Source: Winogradskyella sp.
GTDB taxonomy: Bacteria > Bacteroidota > Bacteroidia > Flavobacteriales > Flavobacteriaceae
DNA length: 64,000 nt
Direction of reading: 5' to 3'
NCBI RefSeq assembly: GCF_013213835.1
Contig: NZ_JABSSU010000003.1
Coordinates: 1-64,000, forward strand
Shown here: positions 15,470-25,632 of the stretch, in pieces
How positions within the stretch are numbered: the first letter of the stretch is position 1
How the letters are laid out: each line of letters starts with the position of its first letter
Translations under genes and position numbers: made by a program
The notes under the pieces: generated by a model
Told to the model about the DNA's origin: nothing
What the model saw: the letters and a program-made list of their open reading frames with translations, nothing else
Databases searched by the model: none

Positions 15470-17287
15470 ATGTGTGGTATATATTTAACTAATATTCCTT
15501 TTGAAAAAAATACTATAGAAGAAAAGCTTGACTCTATATCTTATAGAGGACCTGACTATACTGGTATCGAAAATATTAAGAATCTCACTTTTGGGCATTT
15601 GAGATTGGCGATTCTAGATTTAGACCCTAGATCTAATCAACCAATGACCTATGATGGCTTGACCATAGTTTTTAATGGTGAAATCTATAATTACAAAGAG
15701 ATTAAAAGAGAACTTCTTGAACTTGGTTATGAATTTAAAACCGAAAGTGACACAGAGGTTCTTTTAATTGGTTATAAGCATTGGGGTAAATCTATTCTCG
15801 ATAAGGCTAACGGTATGTTTGCCTTTAGCATCTACAACGTAGAAACGAATAAACTATTTTCAGCTAGAGATAGATTGGGGCAGAAACCATTTTATTATTC
15901 ATGGAATGGAAAGGAAATTGAGATATGTAGTCAACTAAAGCCATTGTTAAGAGGGAAAAAGATAAACAAAGATGCTGTTTCTATTTTTTTAGACTGTATG
16001 TTTGTTCCAAGTCCATATACAATTGTTGAGGAAGTTTTTAAGCTTCCTCCTGGTAATTATATGGAATTAGATTTTAACACTAACGAATTACTAATAGAAG
16101 AGTATTGGAATTTAAAAAAAGTTGAAATTCAAGACATATCTTATGAAGAAGCTAAAAATAAATTACATGAATTACTTTGTGATGCAGTTAAAATAAGACT
16201 TCAGTCTGATGTCCCGATCGGATCTTTTCTTTCCGGCGGTATCGATTCCGCATTAATATCTAGTATTGCTTCTAAAGTTTCAGATAAAAAAATAAATACT
16301 TTTTCTATCGGTTTTAATGAATCAAAATTTGATGAGAGTAAAATAGCTGAGAAATATGCAGAAATAATTACTTCAAATCACAAAACAACGATTTGTAAAC
16401 CAGATGACTTTTTAGATCTCATCCCTAAACTCGTAGAAGTGTATGATGAACCATTTGCTGATAGTTCTGCTTTACCTTCATTATTACTGAATAAAGTGAC
16501 AAAACAATATGTCACAGTAGCATTATCAGGTGATGGTGGTGATGAGAGTTTTATCGGCTATGGGCACTTTGACTCTCTTGTTAAGAATAAACGCATTATG
16601 GACTTACCATATTGGTTTAGGAGATTAGTTGTAGCTTCTGGTGTATTAAAAGTATTCAAGATGGATTCTCACCGCATTATTAATGCTTTAAATACTAAAA
16701 CAAGAAACGATTTTATAGAAAACATTTTTTCACGAAAAGGAATGTTATTAAAGAATAAAAATCAGACTTGGATGAAATATTACCAAGGTTATAAGTATTG
16801 GTCTAATATTTTTCTGCAAAAAGCAGCTGATTTAAACATAAAACTTTGGTTAGAGAATGACAGTAATGTTAAAGTTGATAGAGCCAGCATGGCTTATTCT
16901 GTTGAAGTAAGAAGTCCATTCCTTGATTATAGAATTGTAGAATTCGCTCGTATACTACCTATGCATTTTAAATATGAAAGTGGGAGGCAAAAAAGAATAC
17001 TTAGAGACATTCTTAAAGATTATATACCAGAAAGCGTATTTAATCAACCCAAAAGAGGTTTTGCTGTTCCAATTGAGAAATGGATGCGTAAAGAATTAAA
17101 AGAAGAGTTTCTAAAAGCATTAAATGATGAATTTTTAAATTCTGTTCCTAATTTAAATGTTAAGAAATTTAAAACAATGCTAGATGAACACATGAATCAC
17201 AATATAGACCATACTGCCAACATTTGGAAGTTATATGTACTTAGTAAATGGTATGTTGAGTTTAATTCAATAAATGAATTAAAATAG
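15470..17287 (+). CDS. asnB: AsnB-like glutamine-dependent amidotransferase (copy 1)
   Basis: This 605-residue protein is a class II amidotransferase joined to an ATP-pyrophosphatase synthetase domain. The nucleophile Cys2 is present (MCGIYLT), with RGPD and FNGEIYNY in the glutaminase domain (1-190). FLSGGIDSA is the pyrophosphate loop and SGDGGDESFIGYG follows in the synthetase domain. Family members make asparagine, but copies in polysaccharide loci usually amidate sugars (uronic acid to uronamide). Three such copies here, next to uronate genes, favour that. All key residues are intact. Its stop is one base from the end of the opposite-strand lyase gene, with no visible terminator. Confidence 0.9.
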   Translation: MCGIYLTNIPFEKNTIEEKLDSISYRGPDYTGIENIKNLTFGHLRLAILDLDPRSNQPMTYDGLTIVFNGEIYNYKEIKRELLELGYEFKTESDTEVLLIGYKHWGKSILDKANGMFAFSIYNVETNKLFSARDRLGQKPFYYSWNGKEIEICSQLKPLLRGKKINKDAVSIFLDCMFVPSPYTIVEEVFKLPPGNYMELDFNTNELLIEEYWNLKKVEIQDISYEEAKNKLHELLCDAVKIRLQSDVPIGSFLSGGIDSALISSIASKVSDKKINTFSIGFNESKFDESKIAEKYAEIITSNHKTTICKPDDFLDLIPKLVEVYDEPFADSSALPSLLLNKVTKQYVTVALSGDGGDESFIGYGHFDSLVKNKRIMDLPYWFRRLVVASGVLKVFKMDSHRIINALNTKTRNDFIENIFSRKGMLLKNKNQTWMKYYQGYKYWSNIFLQKAADLNIKLWLENDSNVKVDRASMAYSVEVRSPFLDYRIVEFARILPMHFKYESGRQKRILRDILKDYIPESVFNQPKRGFAVPIEKWMRKELKEEFLKALNDEFLNSVPNLNVKKFKTMLDEHMNHNIDHTANIWKLYVLSKWYVEFNSINELK

Positions 17288-17288
17288 A

Positions 17289-20200
17289 TTATTGTATAAT
17301 TAATCGTTTAGACAATTCTCTATTAATATCTTCTAGCTTGATAAAGTAAAACCCTGGCTGTAAACCACTAATGTTCATTCTTGTCGTAGATGTAATATTC
17401 AGACTCTCATTAGAAATACGTTTATATTGAATTAACTTTCCTGTCATATCGTAAAGATAAACTCTACTTAATTCTACACTACCTGACAACTTTACATCAA
17501 CATATTCAGAAGCAGGATTAGGAAAAACATCAAATGAAAAGTCCAATGTCTCACCAGGTATTACAGGATCCTCAACTTCAGTTTCACAGTCTGTGTCAAC
17601 TGTTACGATAACACTATCTTCGTCAAAATCTAATGCATTAAAAACAGTAACAGTATATTCTGTCGTTTCAGATGGAGAAACAAAAATAGTTTGAGAAGTT
17701 TCACCGGTACTCCATACATATTCATCACCACCGCTAGCAGTTAATTGAACTGTCTCACCTTCACAAATTTCAACATCTTCACCTGCATCAGCCACCACTT
17801 CAGGAATGACGTTAACTGTAACTTGTTTATCATCATAACAATCTCCAACAAAACCTCTAACTTCGTAAGTTGTAGTTATAGATGGACTAACAGCAATATT
17901 TGGTTGGGTCGCACCACTATTCCAAAGATAAGTATTAGCTCCACTAGCTGATAATGTTACAAAATCTCCATCCATTATATTAACACTTTCACCATTTAAT
18001 ACGACAACTTCAGGATTAGGATTTACAAAAACGGTAACTTCGTCGGTATCTTCTTGAATACCCTGCGTTATTGTTACACTATAGGTAGTTGTCGATACTG
18101 GATTTACTGTAATAGATTGTGATGTTTCACCAGTACTCCATAGATAACTATCACCATTGTTGGCCGTAAGGACAATATTGGTATTATAACCTTCACAAAC
18201 ATCTTCGTCAACACCAGCATTAGCCACAAAAACGTCTTCAACTATTATAGTTACTTCGGACTCGCTTGAACATCCGTTAATTGTTCCTGTCACAATATAT
18301 GTAGTAGTTTCTGATGGATTTACTGTAATTGAATTTCCGGTCATACCATTACTCCAAGTATAAGTATTTGCTCCCTCTGCGGTTAATGTTGCACTATTTC
18401 CTTCTACTATAGTAAAATCATCGGTAACTGTTATAATTGGTAACTCATTAACTGTCACTACAACAGAATCAGTGTCTGTATAGCCATATGCATCTTCAAC
18501 GGTAACACTATACGTAGTTGTTATTGTTGGGTTAACAGTAATACTCGAAGTAGTTTCACCAGTATCCCAAAGATAAGTTCCACCTCCACTTGCTGTGAGC
18601 GTAATACTTTCGCCATTACAAATTGAAATATCGTCACCAGCATCGGCTATTACTTCTGGAATGATAATGACAGTAACTTGCTCTATGTCTACACAACCAC
18701 CAGGGGCAGTCGATACAACCGTATAGGTGGTTGTTACCTCTGGTGAAACCTGAATCGATGCTGTCGACTCCCCATTACTCCACAAATAGTTATCACCACC
18801 AGTAGCAATTAACGTAGCGGTTTGACCTAAAAGTATAGCAACATCATCAGATACCGAAATATCTGGAGTTTCATTTACTGTAACGGTAACACTATCTGAA
18901 TCTGAATTACCATAAGCATCTTGAGCTGCAACAGTATATGTTGTTGTTACAAATGGGTTCACTTCAATACTCGAGGTGGTATCACCTGTACTCCATAGAT
19001 ATGTTTCTCCGCCTGAAGCAGTTAAGGTAACTGTTTCTCCTGCACAAACTGTAGTATCTAATCCTGCATCTGCAATTACTTCTGGCACAACTGTAACTGT
19101 TATATTTAAGTCTGTGACACATCCATTAATTGAAGTCGAAGATACTGAATAAGTTGTTGTTTCATTTGGCGTTACGGTTATAAAAGGTGTTGTTTCACCT
19201 GTACTCCATAGATAATTATCACCACCGTTAACACCTAAAGTTGTTGAATCACCTACAATGATTACTATATCACCGCTAGAAGTAATATCTGGTGATTCAT
19301 TTACAAAAACAGTAACTTCATCCAAACTAGAGCAATTTCCAGTGAAAACCTCTACTGTATATGTAGTAACCGAACTCGGTATTACTTCTATATTTGCAGT
19401 TGTTTCACCTGTATTCCATAAATAAGTATCACCACCACTAGCTGTTAAAGTAACGGTTTCGCCTTCACATATTGTTTGATCTTCTCCTGCATTAGCTATA
19501 GGCACAGGGTTTACAATTACTGTTACACTTGCCTGATCTGATTCTCCATTATCATTAGACACGGTTACAGTATATGTTGTAGTTGTATTAGGTGACACAT
19601 CAATTGATGCAGTAGTTTCACCATTATCCCATAAATAGTATGTACCACCAGAAGCAGTTAGATTAATAGTTTGGCCTACACAAATTTCTTGGTCTTCACC
19701 TGCGCTTGCAACAAGCGCTTCAGCCAAAACCGTTATGACTGCCGAATCTGTAAAACCACCATCGTTAGATGTAAATGTTATTGTTACAACACCTTCCGAA
19801 ACAGGATTCACAATACCATTTTCATCTACTGTAGCAATTGATTCATCACTACTGGTCCATATTCCCGTTTGGTTAGTTGCATCACTGGGTGTGAAAATTA
19901 CATCTAAATCTATAGTTTCAGGAATTTGAATTTGACCTGCTTGAGGTGTCACTTCTACTCCAGTGACGTTAATTTCAGGAATACTATTTACATAATCCAC
20001 TTGATTTAGATATTCCTCCAACCAAGTATATCCGCTTGGTGCAATATCATTATGATCTTGTCCAGCGGGTACATTAGTTTGAAACCAAACTTCAGGGATG
20101 TGCGGGTTTGAAATATAAAAATTACCAGATCTAGTATTTTCAGGGATAACAGCATAAGGGATTGAACTTCTGTCTGGATAGAAATTTCCAGCGGTTATAT

Positions 20201-21443
20201 AGTCTGGTCTAGGTACAAATGAATCATTTATAATCTGATCTAAACTATTTACATCATTGGTGTCTCTGTATATATTTATCGTACCATCTGCATTTAAAGT
20301 TCTATATGCACCCACATCTCCATTTACTACTAAATTAGTATATGTTTCGTTAGCAGTTTTAATAGTAAAAGCCTCACCAACTAGAGCAAACTGAGTATTT
20401 GAAAAATATTGACTTGCTACAGGCGCATTAATAGTAAATTCTCCCGAAGAACCGTAAAAATAAGTCCACATATCACTATCATCAGTTAGAGGTGTTTCTC
20501 TTTGACCTGTAATAATATTACCAGAAGTGTGAACTAATGGGGAATCTCCTGTTTGCAGTTGCATTTTATGTAACTGAGAAATAACACCATCACCATACCA
20601 TTCAGGCAATCTCAAACCACCATAAGATGGTTTGTAATAATTATTTATTACATTATGGTTTCCAGACTGAACAGTTCTCACCAATCTATTATTAAAGTTG
20701 TAGGCTACATTATTTATTACATCTGTCCTACCATTACCTTGAATATTTGGAAACCTATGTGAGATGTTACTAAAAACATTATTAATAAACGTATAATTAC
20801 CTAGATCTGGTCCTGGAAATGATTCTCCCCTAGTGTCTATTCCAACAATTACTCCCGTTTTACTATCTTGAAGAAAGCAATTTTGAATTGTTACATTACC
20901 AGATTCACCTTGAGAGGTTGCCATGTCAAATGCTTCATCTTGTCCATGACTAAAAGTACAATGATCAAAAATAACATTACTACAACCAAAGAACCATCCA
21001 CCATCACCATTATTATATGTGAGAGAGTTTCTAAATCTCACATATCTAACAATTATATTGTCTACATCCCAAAATTGAAACCATGACACTTTTAATGTAA
21101 TACCACCATTTGGTGCTGTTTGACCAGCTATTGTGAGATTATCATATTGACTTCCTTGCAACAGCACAGACCATTCTGTTTCTTGTGTTGCATCAATCTC
21201 ACCACTTACATCAAAAACTATTGTTCTGGTACCAGGAGTAGTAAGTGCATCTCTAAGTCCTCCAGATGCATCCCAATCTAACGTTGTGACATGGATAACT
21301 TGTCCTCCCCTTCCACCTGATGTGTAGGCGCCTGCACCTTTTGCAGTAGGAAAGGCTAATTGTTGCGAATAGATATTCGTACAGAGAGATAATAATAATA
21401 TAATAGCACCTAATGGCGCTAAAGTAGGCTTAAGGGTTAACAT
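17289..21443 (-). CDS. Type IX-secreted pectate lyase-like protein with Ig-like and ten tandem repeats
   Basis: The 1384-residue protein starts with a signal peptide (cut near IYSQQ). Residues about 30-480 are a right-handed parallel beta-helix of the PL1 pectate lyase type: AYTSGGRGGQVIHVT, SGGLRDAL, RTIVFDVSGEI, NVIFDHCTFSHGQDEAFD, and NVINNYY. A Big_2-like Ig domain follows (about 490-578), then ten repeats of about 70 residues (579-1282), and the last 80 residues form a type A type IX sorting domain (FDVFPNPASEYVDVKLSG, GLQPGFYFIKL). It is expected at the cell surface. The substrate is unproven; uronate polymers are plausible. It is inside, but antisense to, the polysaccharide locus, and a -7 box lies upstream. 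Confidence 0.88.
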   Translation of the reverse strand: MLTLKPTLAPLGAIILLLSLCTNIYSQQLAFPTAKGAGAYTSGGRGGQVIHVTTLDWDASGGLRDALTTPGTRTIVFDVSGEIDATQETEWSVLLQGSQYDNLTIAGQTAPNGGITLKVSWFQFWDVDNIIVRYVRFRNSLTYNNGDGGWFFGCSNVIFDHCTFSHGQDEAFDMATSQGESGNVTIQNCFLQDSKTGVIVGIDTRGESFPGPDLGNYTFINNVFSNISHRFPNIQGNGRTDVINNVAYNFNNRLVRTVQSGNHNVINNYYKPSYGGLRLPEWYGDGVISQLHKMQLQTGDSPLVHTSGNIITGQRETPLTDDSDMWTYFYGSSGEFTINAPVASQYFSNTQFALVGEAFTIKTANETYTNLVVNGDVGAYRTLNADGTINIYRDTNDVNSLDQIINDSFVPRPDYITAGNFYPDRSSIPYAVIPENTRSGNFYISNPHIPEVWFQTNVPAGQDHNDIAPSGYTWLEEYLNQVDYVNSIPEINVTGVEVTPQAGQIQIPETIDLDVIFTPSDATNQTGIWTSSDESIATVDENGIVNPVSEGVVTITFTSNDGGFTDSAVITVLAEALVASAGEDQEICVGQTINLTASGGTYYLWDNGETTASIDVSPNTTTTYTVTVSNDNGESDQASVTVIVNPVPIANAGEDQTICEGETVTLTASGGDTYLWNTGETTANIEVIPSSVTTYTVEVFTGNCSSLDEVTVFVNESPDITSSGDIVIIVGDSTTLGVNGGDNYLWSTGETTPFITVTPNETTTYSVSSTSINGCVTDLNITVTVVPEVIADAGLDTTVCAGETVTLTASGGETYLWSTGDTTSSIEVNPFVTTTYTVAAQDAYGNSDSDSVTVTVNETPDISVSDDVAILLGQTATLIATGGDNYLWSNGESTASIQVSPEVTTTYTVVSTAPGGCVDIEQVTVIIIPEVIADAGDDISICNGESITLTASGGGTYLWDTGETTSSITVNPTITTTYSVTVEDAYGYTDTDSVVVTVNELPIITVTDDFTIVEGNSATLTAEGANTYTWSNGMTGNSITVNPSETTTYIVTGTINGCSSESEVTIIVEDVFVANAGVDEDVCEGYNTNIVLTANNGDSYLWSTGETSQSITVNPVSTTTYSVTITQGIQEDTDEVTVFVNPNPEVVVLNGESVNIMDGDFVTLSASGANTYLWNSGATQPNIAVSPSITTTYEVRGFVGDCYDDKQVTVNVIPEVVADAGEDVEICEGETVQLTASGGDEYVWSTGETSQTIFVSPSETTEYTVTVFNALDFDEDSVIVTVDTDCETEVEDPVIPGETLDFSFDVFPNPASEYVDVKLSGSVELSRVYLYDMTGKLIQYKRISNESLNITSTTRMNISGLQPGFYFIKLEDINRELSKRLIIQ
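17598..19709 (-). repeat. Ten tandem ~70-residue repeats, alternating types
   Basis: Each unit has the pattern G(E)xVTLTASGGDxYLWSTGETTxSI, VxPxxTTTYTVT, then a linker. Units with ADAG-D...C-GE starts alternate with units that lack this start and end in a Cys-containing turn (GGCVD, NGCSS, GDCYD) from unit 3 to unit 10, which suggests growth by duplication of a two-unit block. Codons vary, so the DNA copies are old rather than recent. Confidence 0.8.
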
Positions 21444-21897
21444 GGTTAAGTCTTACTAATAGATTTGGAATATCAATATTAAGAAAAAATAGGTTAAAGA
21501 GCTAATAAAATCGTTTATCGGTTTATATTTGTTTAAATATTCGACGTAATGTTTTTTGATGTAAGAAAATAATGTCATAGCAAATTTAAAATTTTTTAAA
21601 TATACGACTGTCATTGAATTTTGGATTTCAAAAAAACTCGTTATTTATCAACAAATAATTGTTGAAAAGCATAATACCATAGAAAAGACCTTAAATAGAT
21701 AATAAATATTTAAAAAATAATTATAAGAATATTCTTTCGGAATTAATAAAAAAAAGCAGTTACAGTGGGTTTAGACAGTATTTGAAGAAAAATTAATTTT
21801 TGAAAGTGAATCGTGCATAAAATATAATTTTAAATAAGAATAATTAATAATTTAAGCATAATATTGCAATGCTTTAAAATATTTAAGGCGCGTAAAA
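21444..21897. other. 454-bp divergent intergenic region
   Basis: The region is very AT-rich and has no supportable ORF or RNA gene. It holds the minus-strand -7 box at 21581-21588 for the lyase gene. A plus-strand TATATTTG at 21524-21531 also fits TAnnTTTG but is 366 bases from the flippase start. No clear plus-strand box close to 21898 was found. Confidence 0.6.
21581..21588 (-). promoter_or_regulatory. Candidate -7 promoter element for the secreted lyase gene
   Basis: The minus strand reads TAAATTTG (TAnnTTTG), giving a start near 21574 and a long 5' leader of about 130 bases. Confidence 0.45.
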
Positions 21898-23241
21898 ATG
21901 ATAAAGTCCTACACTAAAATACTTGCTAATAAACTTAATGAAGCACTAAGAAATCCAGTGTTGAAAAGTATGTTGATTGTTGGTGCTATTACTTTCTTAG
22001 TAAAAGCTTTAGCATTTTTTAAGGAAACAATTGTAGCTGGTAAGTTTGGACTAAATGAAGTTATAGATACTTTTATAATTGCTGCTCTAATTCCAACCTT
22101 TGTCAATAGTGTATTTATAAGTTCTGTTACAAATTTATTTATACCTAATTACATTGTAGAATTAAAGAATAAAGGAAATAAATCCAGTTTTCAGAGTATT
22201 GTCTTTATAATTGTTATACTCATTTCTTTAGTCTCATCAGTATTTATACTATTGTCCATAGATTACATTTTAGACATAATCTATCCTAATCAACCTCAAG
22301 AGAATTATCTATTAGTAAAAAACCAATTATTTATAATATTACCTTGCTTGTTTTTTTGGGGAATAGATGCAGTACTTGCAGGGTTATTAGAAGTAGAAAA
22401 CCGGTTTTTAGTTTCTACTTCTGCTGGATTATTTCCTTTAATCACCATGATTGTTTTCCTATTTTGTTTCATTGATCAATTTGGTGAAATGGTATTAGCA
22501 TATGGAACTTTAGCTGGTGCCATTGCCAGTTTTTTATATTTAATGTTCTTTTCTTTTAAATATAAATATGTTGCTATAGGAAAACCTATATTCAATAAGA
22601 ACTCTAGACAAATGATTAGGCAGTTACCACCTAAAGTATCTTCTGGGTTTTTGTCAGTTATGAATAATTTTGTAGATCAATTTTTTGCTGGTCAACTTGT
22701 TGTAGGTTCACTGGCTGCTTTAAATTACGGAAATAGAATACCTGCTTTTTTTGTCGCCATAGTTATTATGTCTTTAGGAAATGTTTTGTTGCCTCATTTT
22801 TCTAGACTTGTTAGTGAAGATCTTAAATCCGCATATAATTATCTCTTTAAAGTGCTAAAATGGGTATTTATTTCTGTCTTAATTGTAAGTGTTATTGTAG
22901 GTTTCTTTTCTGAGTTTATTATAGAACTGTGGTTAGAAAGAGATCAGTTTACAAGTGACGACACCAATAAAGTCTCATTTATACAACAAATTTTGTTAGT
23001 GCATGTGCCTTTCTATTTATGCACATTAATACTTGTAAAATTTCTAACAAGTATTAATAAAAATAACTTTATGGCTTGGATATCTTTAGCCAACTTAATA
23101 TTGAATATATTGCTAAATATAATTTTGATTAAATACTACGACGTCTTTGGATTAGCTATGAGTACATCATTGGTTTTAATAATTAGTAGTTGCTTCTATT
23201 TTGGTTACACATATAGACAATATAAAAAATTGAGTAGATGA
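21898..23241 (+). CDS. MurJ/Wzx-like lipid-linked oligosaccharide flippase
   Basis: The 447-residue protein is mostly membrane helices (about 12-14) without a signal peptide. The first half includes FLVKALAFFKETIVAGKFG, which fits the MviN/MurJ group of the MOP superfamily, with NFVDQFFAGQLVVGSLAALNYGNRIP in the middle. In a polysaccharide locus it most likely flips the undecaprenyl-linked repeat unit (Wzx role). Housekeeping MurJ cannot be excluded, but its place before glycosyltransferase and ligase genes argues for the polysaccharide. The next gene overlaps its stop by 4 bases (ATGA). Confidence 0.85.
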   Translation: MIKSYTKILANKLNEALRNPVLKSMLIVGAITFLVKALAFFKETIVAGKFGLNEVIDTFIIAALIPTFVNSVFISSVTNLFIPNYIVELKNKGNKSSFQSIVFIIVILISLVSSVFILLSIDYILDIIYPNQPQENYLLVKNQLFIILPCLFFWGIDAVLAGLLEVENRFLVSTSAGLFPLITMIVFLFCFIDQFGEMVLAYGTLAGAIASFLYLMFFSFKYKYVAIGKPIFNKNSRQMIRQLPPKVSSGFLSVMNNFVDQFFAGQLVVGSLAALNYGNRIPAFFVAIVIMSLGNVLLPHFSRLVSEDLKSAYNYLFKVLKWVFISVLIVSVIVGFFSEFIIELWLERDQFTSDDTNKVSFIQQILLVHVPFYLCTLILVKFLTSINKNNFMAWISLANLILNILLNIILIKYYDVFGLAMSTSLVLIISSCFYFGYTYRQYKKLSR

Positions 23242-24299
23242 AATTAGATTTTTTAGTTAATTCTCTTATGTCTGGCGGTGCAGAACGTGTACTGGTTCTT
23301 TTGGCCAATTACTTCAACAAAAAAGGACATGAGGTTTCTATCATTACTTTCAATGAACCAGATATCTGGAAACCAGATGAAGGCATAAAAAGAGTAAGGC
23401 TTCATGATGGAAAAATTAAAAACCATATGATTAGAAGTCTATTTAATCTTTTTAAATATTACAAAAAGAAAGAAAATAGACCAGATATTTTATTGCCATT
23501 TATTATTCATACAAACTTAATAGGAATAATTATAGGTAAACTATATAAAATAAAAACAGTAGCCGCTGAGCACAATAATCATCTTGAAAAAACTGATAAA
23601 ATAGGCAAGTTTACTAGAAAATATGGTTATAGGTTTGGAAGTGCTTTAACTGTACTAACAAACTTTGATAAACCTTATTATAAGAAAAGAAAAGTAAATG
23701 TACACACAATGCCTAATCCTTGTGCATTTGATATCTACAAAGAAGAAAACAGAAATAGAAAAAAGCAAATTATCGCTGTTGGCTCATTAGACAGATACCA
23801 TCATAAGGGGTTTGATAATTTGATTAAAATTGTATCACCTGTATTAAAAAATCATCCAGATTGGAAGTTACGAATTGTAGGTGGTGGAGAAAAAGGCTTA
23901 GATGTATTAAAAGATATAGCAGAGCAAGAAGGGGCTACAGACCATATAGTTTTTGAAGGATTTTCAAGTAAGGTCTCTGCAATTATGAGAGCGTCAGAAA
24001 TTTTTATCATGACTTCTAGATTTGAAGGCTTACCTATGGTTTTAATAGAAGCAATGTCGCAAGGTATGGCTTGTATCTCTTACGATTGTATCTCAGGACC
24101 TTCAGACATAATAACTCACAATGTAAACGGTATTTTGGTAGAAAATCAAGATTCTGAAAAGATGAAAATTGCATTAGAAGAATTAATAAAGAATCCAGAG
24201 CAAAGAATAAAATTTGCGAAAGAAAGTATTAATTCGTTAGATAAATTTAATATTGAAGAAATTTACAATAAGTTTATAAACTTGTTTAAGTCGTTATAA
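23238..24299 (+). CDS. GT4 family glycosyltransferase (1)
   Basis: This 353-residue GT-B enzyme starts with MKLDFLVNSLMSGGAERVL, the glycine-rich acceptor loop of GT4. The C-terminal domain has IIAVGSLDRYHHKGFDNL and the donor motif RFEGLPMVLIEAMSQG with the E-x7-E pair. It is soluble or membrane-associated on the cytoplasmic side and would add a sugar from a nucleotide donor to the growing lipid-linked unit. Donor and linkage cannot be read from sequence. It overlaps the flippase gene by ATGA. Confidence 0.9.
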   Translation: MKLDFLVNSLMSGGAERVLVLLANYFNKKGHEVSIITFNEPDIWKPDEGIKRVRLHDGKIKNHMIRSLFNLFKYYKKKENRPDILLPFIIHTNLIGIIIGKLYKIKTVAAEHNNHLEKTDKIGKFTRKYGYRFGSALTVLTNFDKPYYKKRKVNVHTMPNPCAFDIYKEENRNRKKQIIAVGSLDRYHHKGFDNLIKIVSPVLKNHPDWKLRIVGGGEKGLDVLKDIAEQEGATDHIVFEGFSSKVSAIMRASEIFIMTSRFEGLPMVLIEAMSQGMACISYDCISGPSDIITHNVNGILVENQDSEKMKIALEELIKNPEQRIKFAKESINSLDKFNIEEIYNKFINLFKSL

Positions 24300-24302
24300 T
24301 AC

Positions 24303-25493
24303 ATGAATAAAAGATTGCTTATACATCTTTGTTTGTTAATACCTTTATTCTTTACAGTTTTAAACCTTCAGGTTTTAATATCTATTTTTATTAATGATAC
24401 CATAGCTCAAGTTATAGCATACATGAACTTAGGTCTTATTTTAGCAGGAATAGGACTAATAATTAATATTAAAGGTGAATTATCAAAAACCGCTAGACTT
24501 TGGATAATTTTTTATACACTTTATTTTGTAATTGCTATTGCAGCAGGAGTGTTTCACAGAAATAGTTCTAGTGTTGTAGCTAGCATGATACCTCTATTCT
24601 ATACCGTAGGTTTTTTTTATTACCTAAGTATTCTAGAAAATACAAAGATATTTGTTAGAGTTCTTATGATTTCTCTTTTTATCTCGTGTGTATTATGTAT
24701 TTATTTTGATAGTATAAATTTTGATTTAGACAGAGGAGGCGTTCATATATATACAGTAGACAGAGCTCAAGGAGTGTATGGTGATGCCAATAATATGGCA
24801 TTGGTTTGTAACCTAACATTCTTGTTTTTCTATAAATTTTTCAACCTAAAAAATAAATTCTTCAAAGTTTTGCGACTAGCAGTATTAGCTACTATTGCGC
24901 TTAGTTTGTTTAAAACATTCTCAACTACCGGACTTTCAGTTTTTATACTATGTCTAGTAATGCTTAACTATAAGTTTTTTACTGGTATAAGACTTATTCT
25001 AGGGTTAATCCTAATACCAATATTTTATGTGTTCTTGTTGAATTTAAATACTATTACAGCAGACATGAATTTAGTCGGTCAACAAAGAGATAAGGTTAAT
25101 AATTTAGTTAATGTATTATCCTTTAATTTTGATAAAGTCGATGATTCAGGACGAGGAGATTTAGCTGCTGAAACACTACATTATATTTACAAGAATCCAT
25201 TTTTCGGAAATGGTGTTGACTTCGGTGCATTACACGAAGTACATAATACCTATTTAGGTATTTGGGCAGATGCAGGAATATTTGTATTTATGTTTTTTAT
25301 TATCATGCTGATTATGAATTTTTTAAGAGGATTTACCTGTATTGAAGAATATAAGTACTTTATTTGGGCTGTTTTAATTTCAATGAGTGTTTTTATGCTA
25401 AGCCTGCACAGTGTTATAAATCAGCCATATCTTATGGCAATATTTATATACATCGCTTATCAGATAGATAGCAGAAAACCGAAAATCGAATAA
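24303..25493 (+). CDS. O-antigen ligase/polymerase-like membrane protein (Wzy/WaaL type)
   Basis: The 396-residue protein has about 10-11 hydrophobic segments and a large periplasmic loop with EVHNTYLGIWADAGI, the conserved His-Asn-x-Tyr-Leu region of the Wzy_C family. YGDANNMAL is another family hallmark. Such proteins polymerise repeat units (Wzy) or transfer the chain to lipid A-core (WaaL); which of the two cannot be settled. It follows the GT4 gene by 3 bases. The window has no second clear candidate for polymerase. Confidence 0.82.
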   Translation: MNKRLLIHLCLLIPLFFTVLNLQVLISIFINDTIAQVIAYMNLGLILAGIGLIINIKGELSKTARLWIIFYTLYFVIAIAAGVFHRNSSSVVASMIPLFYTVGFFYYLSILENTKIFVRVLMISLFISCVLCIYFDSINFDLDRGGVHIYTVDRAQGVYGDANNMALVCNLTFLFFYKFFNLKNKFFKVLRLAVLATIALSLFKTFSTTGLSVFILCLVMLNYKFFTGIRLILGLILIPIFYVFLLNLNTITADMNLVGQQRDKVNNLVNVLSFNFDKVDDSGRGDLAAETLHYIYKNPFFGNGVDFGALHEVHNTYLGIWADAGIFVFMFFIIMLIMNFLRGFTCIEEYKYFIWAVLISMSVFMLSLHSVINQPYLMAIFIYIAYQIDSRKPKIE

Positions 25494-25632
25494 ATTTCAT
25501 GATTAATGAAAATTAACGCAGATAAAAGTATATAACTGTAATTTGCAGATAGTTTTTGATTATAAAATATAGATGCAACATATTTACACTACGATATCAT
25601 AACATTAGATAACCATACTAAATCAACCTTAA

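Noticed and set aside
17598..19709. Repeats considered as a CRISPR array or DNA satellite
   Set aside because: The repeats are protein-coding, about 210 bases long and diverged at codon level; there are no spacers.
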